Assembly (NCBI GenBank): GCA_947000775.1
Contig: CAMQGK010000001.1
Location: forward strand, 5,824,001 to 5,888,000
DNA: 64,000 nucleotides
Source of the DNA: Pterois miles
Taxonomy: Eukaryota; Chordata; Actinopteri; Perciformes; Scorpaenidae
Reading direction: 5' to 3'
The notes under the pieces are model-generated. The model had not been told where the DNA came from. It saw nothing but the letters and a program-made list of their open reading frames with translations, and did no database searches. Below are positions 1 to 11,944 of this stretch, piece by piece; positions within the stretch are counted from its first letter, which is position 1; each line of letters begins with the position of its first letter. The translations under genes were made by a program, and so were the position numbers.

Positions 1-1260
1 ATTTTATTAGTTTTTACTGTAAGTATAGTTGTAAATTTTCTTTAACTTATAGTACTTAGTCAATAAATTAAAGAGACTTTTACTATTTAACTTGATATTT
101 TGTGATGAGATTAAGATAAAATTTCTCACAAGCCTCCACTGTGAAAACAGAATGCAAAAACATAGAAAGGTTTTAAAGATTTAATTACATTAATATCAAA
201 ACATATGTTTATAAACTCTCACACCCTCTAATAAGCTACTCTATCCAGAAGTAAGCATACAAATGTACTTAGAGTATACTTAAACATAATTTTGTTAAGT
301 ATATCTCTGATAAGTACATAAAAAGTAAATTGAAAGTATACTCTCTTATTTTAAGTTTAAAAGAAGTATGCTAATAGCACATGTGAATAAATGTTTTTTT
401 GGTAAGAATCTGCATTTTGGGAAATATATTTCTTATCAGCCAGCAGGCTTAGTTTAGCATGACGACCAGAAACAGGAGGAAACAGCTCATCTGGCTCCGT
501 CTGAAAAGTGGCAAAAGCCACATACTAGCATCTCTAAAATTCACTAAAACACAAATTATAGCTTGTTTGTTCAATTTGCACAAAAACCAAAGTGTAAAAA
601 CATCAATTTGTGGTGTCAAACTACCGAATTACCTTTTATTTAACTTCCTCTGTCGGAGTACTGTTAATAAAACATTAAAAACAGCTTGCAGACAGTTATG
701 AGACAGGAGTCAAATACATCTAAGCTAAGATGATTGCTGCTTTTCAGACCTCCTGAAAAATTGATGCTGTTTAGATTCAAGATTTTTAAACAGGAACAGT
801 GATATTTATCTCATGTAAAATCTGCAGCTACGTTCTTCTGATTTCCCTTAAAAACGTGGAGTGGGAGAAGAAGAAAAACTCAAAAACGTATTTCATCCCA
901 CTGATGTTCAGTCATAGAGAGAAGATGCAGGTGAAGGGGAAGAGACACTTGTGAAGCGAGTCTCTTGATGCAGTGTGTCATTCTGCTGGCTGAAAGTGGC
1001 AGCGGTGGGGCCTGGGGAAAAGAGGGAATGAGGCAGGAGATACAGGCTGTGACAGCAGGCTTCAAACTTTTCAAGAAATATCACAAATTATTCATGAGGC
1101 AGGAGAAGCATTCAACACGTTTATTGACCTCAAGGATGCTTTCAATGTGTTTACAACACGGAAATGCCCACTCAGCTGTTAGCAAAACGCTATGACGTTG
1201 GTTACCAAAGTAAGCTCGGAAATAACTGAAAGGGATAGTTTACTGCATCAGTATCAGGCT
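1..1260. other. AT-rich intergenic DNA, no gene seen
   Basis: I see no convincing coding exon, RNA gene or repeat structure here. The short open frames lack splice-site context and protein-like composition. Confidence 0.6.
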
Positions 1261-1261
1261 G

Positions 1262-1599
1262 TCTGGGGCCCTGCTCAGATCTGGTATTAACATGCGTCCT
1301 TAATGATCCAATCACAAGTGGACAGCTTTAAGTATGTCTGTTCACACATTACAATGCGTCTCCTCAGCGTTGGAGGCGAGGCCCCGTTCATTCCTATGAA
1401 AGTTGATCAGAGGTGCATGAAACCAAAATGGATTGACCTCCATCTGGAAAAGTGCCCAGATCTTCTGGGGTCTTATTGGGCGCAGTAGTGTCCGCTTGGT
1501 CACATGACGCAATGCGTCTTGTGTGTGTTCACACCTGTCCACTTGTGATTGGATCATTAAGGACTCATATTAATACCACATCTGAACAGGGCCAGAGAG
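1262..1599. mobile_element. Short inverted-repeat element (MITE-like), about 340 bp
   Basis: The two ends are inverted copies over about 60 bases. The left arm holds GGTATTAACATGCGTCCTTA and then AATGATCCAATCACAAGTGG. The right arm (about 1535-1599) is its reverse complement with a few changes. Because of this, both strands open with the same peptide start, MIQSQVD. The middle also carries CAATGCGTC in both orientations. No transposase is encoded, so it would be a non-autonomous DNA transposon, probably hAT-like (inference). I could not define a target-site duplication with certainty. Confidence 0.75.
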
Positions 1600-1602
1600 G
1601 TG

Positions 1603-4600
1603 AGGCCAATGCTGAGGTGCTTTAAACTTGCATTATTCTCTCTAGCAGCCAGCAGGGGGGTGAAAAAAAGTCTGACTGTATAGAAGTCTATGAAAAACGA
1701 TCCTACTTCACACTTATTACCTCAGTAAACAGTGAACATGAGTCAATGGTCTCAGACACTAGTTTCAAGTCTTCTTCAATACAGCATGATGTTCATTTAG
1801 TAAATGTAAGTAAATTTAGTAAATTGTGCTCCTGCACAATATACAGGAGCGCTATGGTCTGTGATTGGCTGCAGATCCACAGATTCATCAGCCAATAGTA
1901 CAGTATGAGCTGAGATGACCTAAAGCTGAGGCCCACTGAGCTTTTGGAGCAACACACTCGCACATTTCACCACTGACACATCCACCAACAGGGGATGTAA
2001 ACAGTATGGAGTCACACTTCCATACACTCTGAAGCAGTGACAAACAGTAGCTTTTCTTTAAAACTAAAAGTTGTTTGGTTTTGAATTGATATTTGTTCAG
2101 CGGTCCTCATTCTCACACTGTGAACAAATATATTAAAATTCAAAACTGGCTTTGGATGTTGTCCTTTTGGCTCGGTGGATGACGTTGGCACGTGCCGGCG
2201 ATGAGGAGTGAAAATTCAGCTCGTGGAACTGTTTTCTCCTCTCATTTCATTCTCATTTTGTCTTTCTGTCTGCATTATACAGCCTAATAAAGCAGCAATA
2301 TACCTTATATCAGCAATTTCACCTGAACTGCAAATAGAGACGGCAGGAGGGAGTGTAATCAACGAGCAAACAGCATTATTTTCCTTTTTTGGGAGTCGCA
2401 GCAAGCTGACAAAAACAAAACAAGCTCCTGCAGGCGGAGCTTCTGTCACTGCTATGAATGTGGATGCTCTTACACTGAGGATGCTTCAGGCAGATCAGAT
2501 CAGTTCAAACCAGATCCAAAGGGGGGCCAAGTTAAAACTGAGACCAGGGCCAACTAAGAAGTAATAAACCATGAACATTTGTGTCTACTGATTGTCTCAT
2601 AACCTTAATCACATGTTTAGCGCTTACAACAGGTTCATATGATATCACACAAAAAATCGTTCATTTTTCGGGGGATTTCTTTCATGATGTACATGTCAAT
2701 GACCGCCACTTTTCTGTCAGTGTTTTCAGAGTAGATATGTCTTCACAGGAAACAACTTGCTTAGGTTTTAGCAGCAAAACTACCTACCTAGCTTTTGGAA
2801 AAGATTGTAGTACCGTAGGTTAAAATAACTAGTAACTCACATTTATACTTATTTACATTTACACCTCATTTGCTTTTACGTAAGTTTCAGTCGTAAGAGA
2901 AACAATGCTGGCGAAGGGTGAAGACACATTTAAGAAGCTATTCTCTTGATGCGTTGTGTCAGTTTGTTGTGAAGTAAATACCACCCGAGTGAAATTGAAC
3001 TGTTCCTCATTTTTACCAGTTGACCCGCTCAGATCCTCTGAGATCCAGTAGGTCACGGGGAGCCTCGGGCCTCTCAGGCTGAGCCCAGTCTCTGCATCTC
3101 GCGACTCGTCCACATGACACAGAGCTGATGACACTGCATGCATTATTTAAAGTCTATCCAACTCCCTGTGTCATAGCACTTTAATCTGCAGCCTCTCATA
3201 ACCCCATCTCTGCAGGGCTCGTGTTACTGCCGTTCCCCCCGGTGGTACTGACGGAGAGAGGACAGAGAGGTTTCTATTAAAAGACAACTCTCATGTTTTG
3301 TCTTTTTATTTTTACCAGCAATGAATTTATGCAACAAACAAGTGGAACAATATAACTCCATTGTTGTCAAAAAACACAACCTATACACAGATGTAGAACA
3401 TAACGTAGACCTAATGACTCATTGTAATGATGAATAATATCGACAAGAAACCAATAAGATCAGAAGATAGATTTGTAGTAGTCTTAAACATTTCATTACT
3501 GAAGACATGACAGATGATGATATTTATAGGCAATGCCAAAAGATGTATGCACAAATAAACATCTCTCACAGAAGTTTATGTGTTCAGATAGAGTGAAGAT
3601 GTACTGTATACCACCATATGCAGCCCATTTGTGGGCCAACTATTAAAAAACAAGCTCACAGAGACTTCAAGTTGCATATAATGATGCAAGGAGAATATTA
3701 CTCAAAAGACAGATGCTGCAGTGCAAGTGAAATGTTTGTGTCTGCCAGCATCAAAACTTAAACTGTCTTGAGAAATCTCGTACAAATTTACATACCAGCT
3801 AAATGACTCTGAGAATGAAATAATCTTGCGTTGTCAGATTTCACACTTCATAGTACCAATCACAGCTGTGGAGGCATCGGTATAGATTTTATATGTAAGG
3901 AATTAACAATAGAAAAATACAGTGACAATTAGTTTATTTATAGGGGAAAACAATTAGATTATTTCAGGCATTTCAGTTAGTTTAATGACCTTCAAAGAAA
4001 GCCTCTATTTAAAATAAATTAACCATTTATTATTGATTTATTTGAAAATTAATCTGTGATTAATAATAAGTGTACCAACTGAACACTGTTGTTTCCCCTT
4101 TAATAAGCTCAAAAACACAGTTCTTTACAGGGAACTGTTATGTATTGTTAGGGCAGGGAAAGTAAAGCTTTCCATCTGATTTTATTTTCCATTGACTTCA
4201 GATTCAGCTTCACTGGATTATTGGAAAGCCTTTGAATAGCCAAGTAAATGATAACTGTGCTTTCGATTTCTTTTTTTTTTTTTTTTTTTTTTTTTTGGAG
4301 TCCTGCAACTGCTTCTTCCCCAGGCAACGTGGCAGCAAAGCAACCTGATGTTTTTAGAGGAGGCTAGTTAGTGAGAACAGGCGCTCCTGAGGGAGTTCGA
4401 TGATATACGGTAGGGCTGCGTGACCTGCTACGTCGAATGCTTCACCATCTATCTCTCGTCCTCCTGAGGAAACTGTGGTTTTTATTACCTGCTCTGTAAA
4501 GGATTTGTTCCTCTCAGTGTGGACGGTGAACAGTCTGGAAAGTAGCAGGTTGTCTTTATTTCTGAGGCATTTAGCATCGAATGAATGCATCTATGAATAG

Positions 4601-7410
4601 AACAAATACAACTAAATGGATCCAGGAATGCAGACTAAATAAACAATATATGTTATTTTGGCCTATTCACACAAAAAAAGAGTATAAGTGATGTGTTTAG
4701 GGAGCAATAAGCGTGCCTCTCTTGATTGCCGTGTCTCTTTTGTATGCCAGTGTACTGTATCCTGTGCTGACTGCAATGTGTGTTGCCTTCACTTCCCTTT
4801 AGGTGGCTTGTGGGTAAGCAGTTATGGATGACAGATCTTAATCCAGACCAGTAGGGACTCCCTACTTCCCTCAACATTCCCGTAATGAGCTGAGTACAGA
4901 CACATCTCTTAATTAGGATGCTGGATGAGCTGAATATCTACGCAACAATACAACTGCCCCGCTGTGTGTACTGTACCATGTTAAGTCTCAGTGTTTTTAG
5001 GCACCTACACTGCATGTTAGTCAATTTTATTTTTAGAGTCCAATATATCACAAAAAAATTACAAATTTGCCTCAGGAGGCTTTACAGCCTACAGGGCACA
5101 ACATCCTCTGTCCTTTCCCATCGAATGAGGAAAAACTCCACCCCAAAAAAAACCGCCAAGTATCCTGTACTGACTGCAGTGTAAACGCATCCATGTGTAA
5201 ATGCTACAGCAAGAATGAATGACGCATAAAATGTGATAAAGCGGTGAGGTTGATGGGTCCAATAAACACTGGCCTTTTAACCAGGAGACTGTTGTTAACC
5301 AGTGTTACGTCAGTGTTTTTTGTTGACGTTTGTGACGTGTTTTCCTTAGTTGTTTCCATACGTGTTTTATGTAGTTTACTTATTTTAAGCCCAACTGTGA
5401 CGTTTTCCTTTACCCTAACTAAGTGTTTTTATTTCCTGAACCTAAGTTTGTGGTTTATGTTACCATTGTCATGCCTTTTGTTTATGTTTGTGCTTTTCTT
5501 GCCTGCTTGCATGGCGTAGATGACACACAAAAACGACATATAAATGACATGTAAAAACACTGAAATGCGTACTCGTGACATGCAGATTATCTGTGGCATG
5601 TCATATTTATACTCCCTCCTGTGAGACTGGGTAGGAGGAGGGATGCCTCTTCCAGGATGGACAATTTAAACCAAAAGTGGAAGGAGGCTCTGCAGTATCA
5701 TTGTTTTGGTTTCATTTGCTTTTGATGCATCTTCTCTACAGCTATGGATTAAAACTTGTTTTGCAATATCTGATTTTTAAATTTAAAATGTGCAATATAA
5801 CTGCTAAAGCGTAACCGGATCATATAACAATTAACATCATAATACGGATGGGACATTAATCAGGCTGAAGATGCTCTTAAATGTTATTTAAATTAGGTTC
5901 ATTAACATGATTTCTTAACCACAGAGCGGGAGAGAATAGATGGATCATGTGTAACCTGTAATAACCTCCCCCCTGTGGCGGCTTACATTTCCTCCCTGGT
6001 GGCGTCCATATGCTGGCGGAGCCGGCCAGGTGTGTTATCGAGCTCTCAGCATCACCTGAAGCAACAGCTCACACAGCAGGTGGAGTGTTTTCACCCTGCA
6101 GTCATTCATCAAGCTCTGGGTCACAAGGTATGATGTTTTATTTATATTTTACTATCATGATTTAACTTATCCTGGGTTTGATTTTCTGAACATTTTGTTT
6201 TTTTTCTCAAATTCAGTTACACTGTCAAACACCCCAGTACATCTGTTGGCCTCTTGGACATTGAAGCGCTCCACATCTCTAGCCCAACTAAAGGAAGCAA
6301 CATTATCATTTTCTGTCTCTGGTTTTCCTTCATCTTTCCTACTCTGCCCTCAGACTTTCCCGTTTGAACTCTCCATTTTGATTTTATTCAGTATTTCAGT
6401 TTTTCAGTTTTGTGCAGCTAATTCCACCAAATATCTACGACTGGAGCTCCTCTACTCCCACCAACCGCCCTGTCCTCTAACATCAAACCAGGTTTAACAT
6501 TAGTATCATTGCATCAGCAGCAAAAAAATTACATAACACTTTAGTGCTTCACATGGATTTGACTTCAGTGTCACAAAAAATCAAGCTTTGTCTGCAAACT
6601 TGAAAGCCTCATCCAGACACAAAAATTGAGGTGATTTAAATCTTTCATTTTCTGTCTCGTGTTTCTTCTCTCTGCTGTGGAGACACTCTGTTGTGATTGA
6701 ACAAAGAGACACTAAAGCTCTCACAGGAGCTCATCTGCTCATTCTGTATGCTGCACGCAATCATGCTGCCATCTTCATCTCAACAACAGGAGACAGGAAG
6801 AGTACGGGGTGTTTAAGACACACAGATAGATAGATGATAGAGGATTATGGCTGCATCATTTTACAAATGGAAATATTCTAGATTTCAGGGGCTTTATTTT
6901 ACTTCCCCAAAATTCAGCCTGACGGAAATTAGGGATGGCTGCTAGAATTAAAAAATAAAGGTCTGTGGGTTTGGACAGTGTTTTGCTGCACAGCGTAACT
7001 TTGAAATTAATGGCTTATTTATTTATGTAATGCAGTAACGTGCAATTCAAAATGTGACATGCAGCCAAAGCTGAGGCTCAGACACCAACCTGACATCAAA
7101 AAACTATGAAAAGCTGCGTCATCTCACATTGCCTTTGCCTCAGCTGAAAAGTTGCACTCGAACACACCACAAAGACTAAAGCAGACGGTCAGCTACCACG
7201 TACGTTCTGCATCAGCGTGAGCTGAAATAACACAATAACTGTGTTCGTCATTCAAAAAGGGAAACTGGAAGACTGAGGACGGCGGATATACAAGCTGTTG
7301 TTATACGTTCATTTCAGATGTTAATGTTGCTGTGAAAATATCTGTGTGTTGAAATGATCAGATGAGATGACGATGAAAAATCAGTGAGTGTGCTTTTCCT
7401 CTTGACTCTA
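1603..7410. other. Intergenic DNA, no gene recognised
   Basis: Only short chance open frames occur, none with a splice context that supports an exon. A poly-T run lies at about 4270-4296. A stretch ending in a plausible splice donor at about 6128 was considered as an isolated first exon but has nothing to join to. Confidence 0.5.
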
Positions 7411-7415
7411 CCAAG

Positions 7416-7517
7416 TCCCCAGGAAGAGCTCAGCAAGCCCCCAGGAAGAGCTCAGCCCCCAGGAAGAGCTCAGCAAGCCCCCAGGAAGAGCTCAGCAAGC
7501 CCCCAGGAAGAGCTCAG
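7416..7517. repeat. Tandem repeat, 21-bp unit, 5 copies
   Basis: The unit CCCCAGGAAGAGCTCAGCAA is repeated five times. The third copy lacks the AGCAAG spacer and is shorter. Copies are almost identical, so the array is young or kept uniform. It is non-coding. Confidence 0.9.
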
Positions 7518-7859
7518 TGGTACTACAACGTCTGTGTTCGTCACATGATGCCATTGGGCCCCAAAGTACTTTTTCTCATAAACTTACATAGAGAAAGAAA
7601 CGTCTGTAACTCAGCAGATAATTTTTTTGAGGTGAATCAACTCGCCAGTACAAAACACTCTAACAGCCCTTATTTAAGTCATTGAAAAGACTAGACTAGA
7701 GGCGGAGTAAGATAAACTGAGAAAACCAGGCCGACAAACGCTCACTGACAGCCGCCCACCAAGGGCCTTTAAAGTGCGGCTGAACGCAGCTTGGTCTCCT
7801 AAAAATTACGTTCCCATATTACAAAACTATATTTTCAGTTATGTTTGAAGGGACCGGAT

Positions 7860-8690
7860 TGTGCCCTCGAATGGATCCCGTGAACTTGTGTTTATGAGAT
7901 GGGAAGTCGTGAACACAACATGCGTTGCATTAAAGTGGTTAAGTCGTGACAAACACTATGAAGCAATATTAATGTTACTGTCTGAGTCTAGAAGCTACAG
8001 AGGCTAACAAGTTAGCAAGCTAGCTAGTGGGTAACATAACGCAGGAAATGCATACTGACAGAGGAGAAAGATGAGGTTGTTGAGAAAATCAGCATTTTCC
8101 ATCCATCCATCCATCGTCAACCGCTTATCCCGTTAGGTGTCGCGGGGGGGCTGGAGCCGATCCCAGCTGGCATTGGGGGAAGGCAGGGTTCACCCTGGAC
8201 AGGTCGCCAGTCCATTGTAGGGCACATAGAGACAGACAACATATAGACAGACAACCATTCACGCTCACATCCACACCTACGGGCAATTTAGAGTGATCAA
8301 TTCACCTAAATTGCATGTTTTTGGACTGTGGGAGGAAGCCGGAGTACCCGGAGAAAACCCACGCTTACACGGGGAGAACATGCAAACTCCACACAGAAGA
8401 GCCGCAAGCTGGAATCGAACCTGTGACCCTCTTGCTGTGAGGAGACAGCGCTAACCACTACACCGCCACCATCAACATTTTAATCAGACATTATAAATTT
8501 ACCAAGAAAAACAATATATGACTAAACTTACAATTCACTGTACAATATTATCCTATTATGCACCGATAAATGAACTTAAATGGGCTCCATCATGAGCTTT
8601 CAGAAACTTTCCACTTACGAGGTCATGAATATGACATGAGGGGCGCGTTCATATGTATATACCCAACTCATAAACACAGTAAACACTTTT
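7860..8690 (+). repeat. Dispersed repeat family R1, copy 1 (split by a SINE)
   Basis: Two halves (about 7860-8098 and 8471-8690) match the uninterrupted sequence near 53165-53410 and, in reverse, that at 16255-16640. Shared landmarks include GGTAACATAACGCAGGAAA, AACACAATATATG and TAAATGAACTT followed by GGGCTCCA. The interruption at 8099-8470 is a SINE. The element type is unknown; no coding capacity is visible. Confidence 0.75.
8099..8470 (-). mobile_element. tRNA-derived SINE, near full length (372 bp)
   Basis: Read on the minus strand it starts with a tRNA-like head (GGTGTAGTGGTTAGCGCTGT, then a B-box-like GGTTCGATTCC). It continues through the conserved core with TTTGCATGTTCTCCCCGTGT and ends in an ATGGATGGATGG tail. 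It is flanked by an 11-bp near-perfect target-site duplication (ATCAGCATTTT at 8088-8098, ATCAACATTTT at 8471-8481). This is the best-preserved of about seven copies in the window. Confidence 0.88.
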
Positions 8691-9375
8691 GAAGGCACCA
8701 TTATATTGCGGATTGTTTTAAACGTATATAAAAACGTTCATCAAAATCTGTGTAAATGCCTTTGTACATCAAGTACGTATTTTTTGTATGTGCATCCCCC
8801 TCACTACGATGGAAAACATGTGAATTGACTCTGTTAAGTTCAAGAAAACAGACTAATACAGAAAGTTCAGGTTTATATGTTGTGCCTCTCATTGAGGCCT
8901 AATCCCGGTGGAGTGTTTTCAGGCAGCACACCTGAAACTTCAGCCACAGGTCTCCAGCTGATTTCAATCAGCCTGTTAGGCTGAACCAAGTGCAGGGGAA
9001 GAGAGAGGGGGGTGGGGCTGAGGGGTCTGTTTGTTAAGGTTTGAATTGTTTGATGTTTCCTAAGTTTATTATGCTTCCTAGTTAACTTGTGTCACTCTGT
9101 ATAGTCATGTGTATTTTGTATATCTTAGTATTAGATGGTGTTTATTTGTAGATACAGTTAATTCCTTTATTTGAGGAGTGTCCAGGTGCCCTTTGATTGT
9201 TGGTATGGTCCACAGGTATATACCCCAGGTGGGAAAAACACTGGGGGATGTGAGAGGAAAAGTATGGTGAATGTATTTTTGATTCAGTCACTGAAGTCAT
9301 TGTTCAGCTGTTTTGCTGTGGTTCAGGCTGTGAAGTTGTTTTTGTTATTTACGGAGAATCACCATTAAAAACGCT
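8691..9375. other. Intergenic DNA, no gene recognised
   Basis: No exon, RNA gene or repeat that I recognise. Short open frames only. Confidence 0.5.
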
Positions 9376-9377
9376 GT

Positions 9378-9662
9378 TTGACTCGTCGGCTCATGTTTCA
9401 GCCATGCCATACAACTCCATCCCGCCTGGTTACAAGAACTTACCACATTCAAAACCTTACTTTGCTGACTGTGAGCCAGATTTTATCACCCAACATCAGT
9501 GATGGACCTCACTGGATTAAATCCCTGCAGCCAGGCTCCATCATCTGGTGGGAACCAGAAGGGTGGAGGCTGTTAGATCAGCAGATTAATGCCCTATTTT
9601 ATACTGTATGTGTGTGTAATGTTTGATTGTCCAAATACTTTTGACCATGTACATGTAGTGTA
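9378..9662 (+). mobile_element. Degenerate 3' remnant of a Tc1/mariner-like element
   Basis: The stretch from about 9540 resembles the C-terminal end of a fish Tc1-like transposase reading frame (a Trp, then EPEGWRLL). It is followed by the typical non-coding end CAGATTAATGCCC ... CCAAATACTTTTGACCATGT ... TGTAGTGTA. No intact transposase remains. The identification rests on remembered family consensus, so confidence is moderate. Confidence 0.5.
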
Positions 9663-9769
9663 GATAGAAAGCAGCAGCGTAATAAGATGTCAAGGTAAAA
9701 ATTAGGGCAATAAAGCAATTAAAATATAACCATTCAAAAAGATCCTGAAACGGAGATTTGTCAAGTATT

Positions 9770-10165
9770 TATTACTCTTATCAACATGAGAGTGGACAAA
9801 TATGCTGCTTTATTGCAAATGTATGTATGTATTAATCATAAGAAATCAGATCCAAACACAAAACAATGACAGATATTGTCCAGAAACCCTCCCAGGTATG
9901 GCATTTAGCATAAAAATATGCTCAAATCATAACGTGGCAAACTGCAGCCCAACAGGCAACAACAGCTGTCAGTGTGTCAGAGTGCTGACTTGACTATGAC
10001 TTGATCCAAACTGACTGGGACTATCATAAAGTGGGCATGTCTGTAAAGGGGAGACTGGTGGGGACCCAGAGAACCCATTTACATTCACACATCTGGAGGT
10101 CAGAGGTCAAGGGACCCCTTTGAAAATAGCCATGACATTTTTTTCATCGCCAAAATTTCAAATCT
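9770..10165 (+). repeat. Dispersed repeat family R2, copy 1
   Basis: This stretch matches 58059-58330 in the same orientation. Shared blocks include ACTCTTATCAACAT, ACAAATATGCTGCTTT, CAAACACAAAACAATGACAG, GGCATGTCTGTAAAGG and GTCAGAGGTCAAGGG. The spacing is conserved except for about 110 bases present only here. There is no coding capacity. Confidence 0.75.
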
Positions 10166-10169
10166 TCAC

Positions 10170-11690
10170 TATAAAATGAAACCTGCTACAACCACCGAAA
10201 GATCGGCGGCCCTTTGGATTTTTAAGAGGTTACTTAAAAATTGCAAGATGTGTTGATGTTAAAAATGTAATAACACAAAAATAGAAGCATAAATGAGGCT
10301 GATATTGCTTAACAGAGAGGGAAGGTGTGTGTTTGTGTGTCGGAGACAGAGTGACTCTGACAGCCGTCTCACAGCTGGGATACCCGGGCCTCAGGAGTGG
10401 GGCCATCAAGCCACGGGGGCGAAGGTTATTTTGGGAACCACAGAGAAGGAAGTGCTTATTTTCACCGCCATCCAACTCACAACCCCCCTCCTCCCCCAGC
10501 CTCCCGCCGTCTGACAGCTCCCTCTGTTAATTTGCACAACCTCAATTAGCCTTCAGTGGGGAGAATAAAGGAGGTGGTCAGACAAAATCCTTTAAAAGGG
10601 TCTATTCACTGCAGACAAGGGGAGTGTGTGTGACGGGATAAAAATACATCTGAGACTGAAGGTGCGTTTGATGTTTGTACCACGCAGCGAGGCGGTTCAA
10701 CCTCTAAACTGGGGATCTTTGAAAGCAGACCTGTGATGTCAAACGCCACTTTCAGGATGTATATTTATATGTGACAGAGGACTTGAATGTATTTAATGCT
10801 CACAGACTTTTTCAATGAAATTTAACAGGTGGAAAAACCAAAGTCCCTTGCTGATTTCACCTATTATTGAGGGAAGGCAGGTTAAAGTTGTTTTTTCATT
10901 ATCACAGCTGTGACATATAGATTGTGCAAATTGGGGTGAGACTCAACATGAACATGGTGTCAGATTTCCTTCATACCTGAGAGGTTCTGGTATCAGGGGG
11001 CTCATTTCTGATAGAAAACGTTGTTTAAATAAGCCCCTTGGTGTTATTTTTAGTCTGTAATATGTGGATATTTTGGCTGTTAGTCAGTAACAGATTCATT
11101 AAAGGGACTCTATGTAACGTTTTAAATGTAAAAATCATTTGTTACTGTAAATGTGTGAACAGGTTGTAACCTAACCTAAAAAATGAGACCTTTCCGTGTT
11201 TCCTCTATCAGCCTGTAGACTGCTGGTTATGCGAAGGACTCAGCGAAGTGCCCTTTCTCTTCAGCACAGCGCAAAAAGCCTTCAAGAAGCCTGCATTGCC
11301 CTGTTGGGGTTTATTTCACAACAATGGCTGACTTTCTGTACATTATCAATGATATTGAATATTAAATTATTCTGTTTTTATCACTATAACGCTCAAGTAG
11401 AAATATGTTTAAATTACACTTATGCACAGTAATTGAGTAAATGTACCTACTTGTCATTTCAACAACAGTTGTTTTTTGCCTTCTGCCTCATGTCTGATAA
11501 ACACACACATCACATCAAACATTGTTAAACACACGAGTGACTGATGACTTACTAACGTAATACATAATGCTCACCTCGTGCCTCCACATAACTCTTTTTA
11601 CCGACAACACTTTATGCTGCAACACAAGAGCAACACATGACAGAGTTTAAACAGCTCCCGTTAAGGTTCATTTATTCTCTGAAATGGCAG
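10170..11690. other. Intergenic DNA, no gene recognised
   Basis: Short open frames only. No supported exon. Confidence 0.5.
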
Positions 11691-11698
11691 CTAATGAT

Positions 11699-11743
<45 letters not shown>
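11699..11743. repeat. (TG)n microsatellite
   Basis: About 22 uninterrupted TG units in intergenic DNA. A shorter TG tract lies at 11906-11932. Confidence 0.97.
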
Positions 11744-11745
<2 letters not shown>

Positions 11746-11905
11746 TATAGGGTTTTGAGGGAGGATGTACTGAAATGGCGGAGATGAAGATAGAGGTTGA
11801 TGTTTTTATGATCGGGGCATTAGTAGCCATCTGTGACCTTCCTCTGTGAAGACGGCCCACAGCTCTGTGTTCTGTGGGGGTTATTGTTTGTGTTTGTATT
11901 TGTTC

Positions 11906-11937
<32 letters not shown>

Positions 11938-11944
11938 CTTCAAC

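Noticed and set aside
5940..6130. Possible isolated first exon ending CACAAG|GTATGA
   Set aside because: No TATA box, no protein-like frame and no downstream exon to join; a chance donor is as likely.
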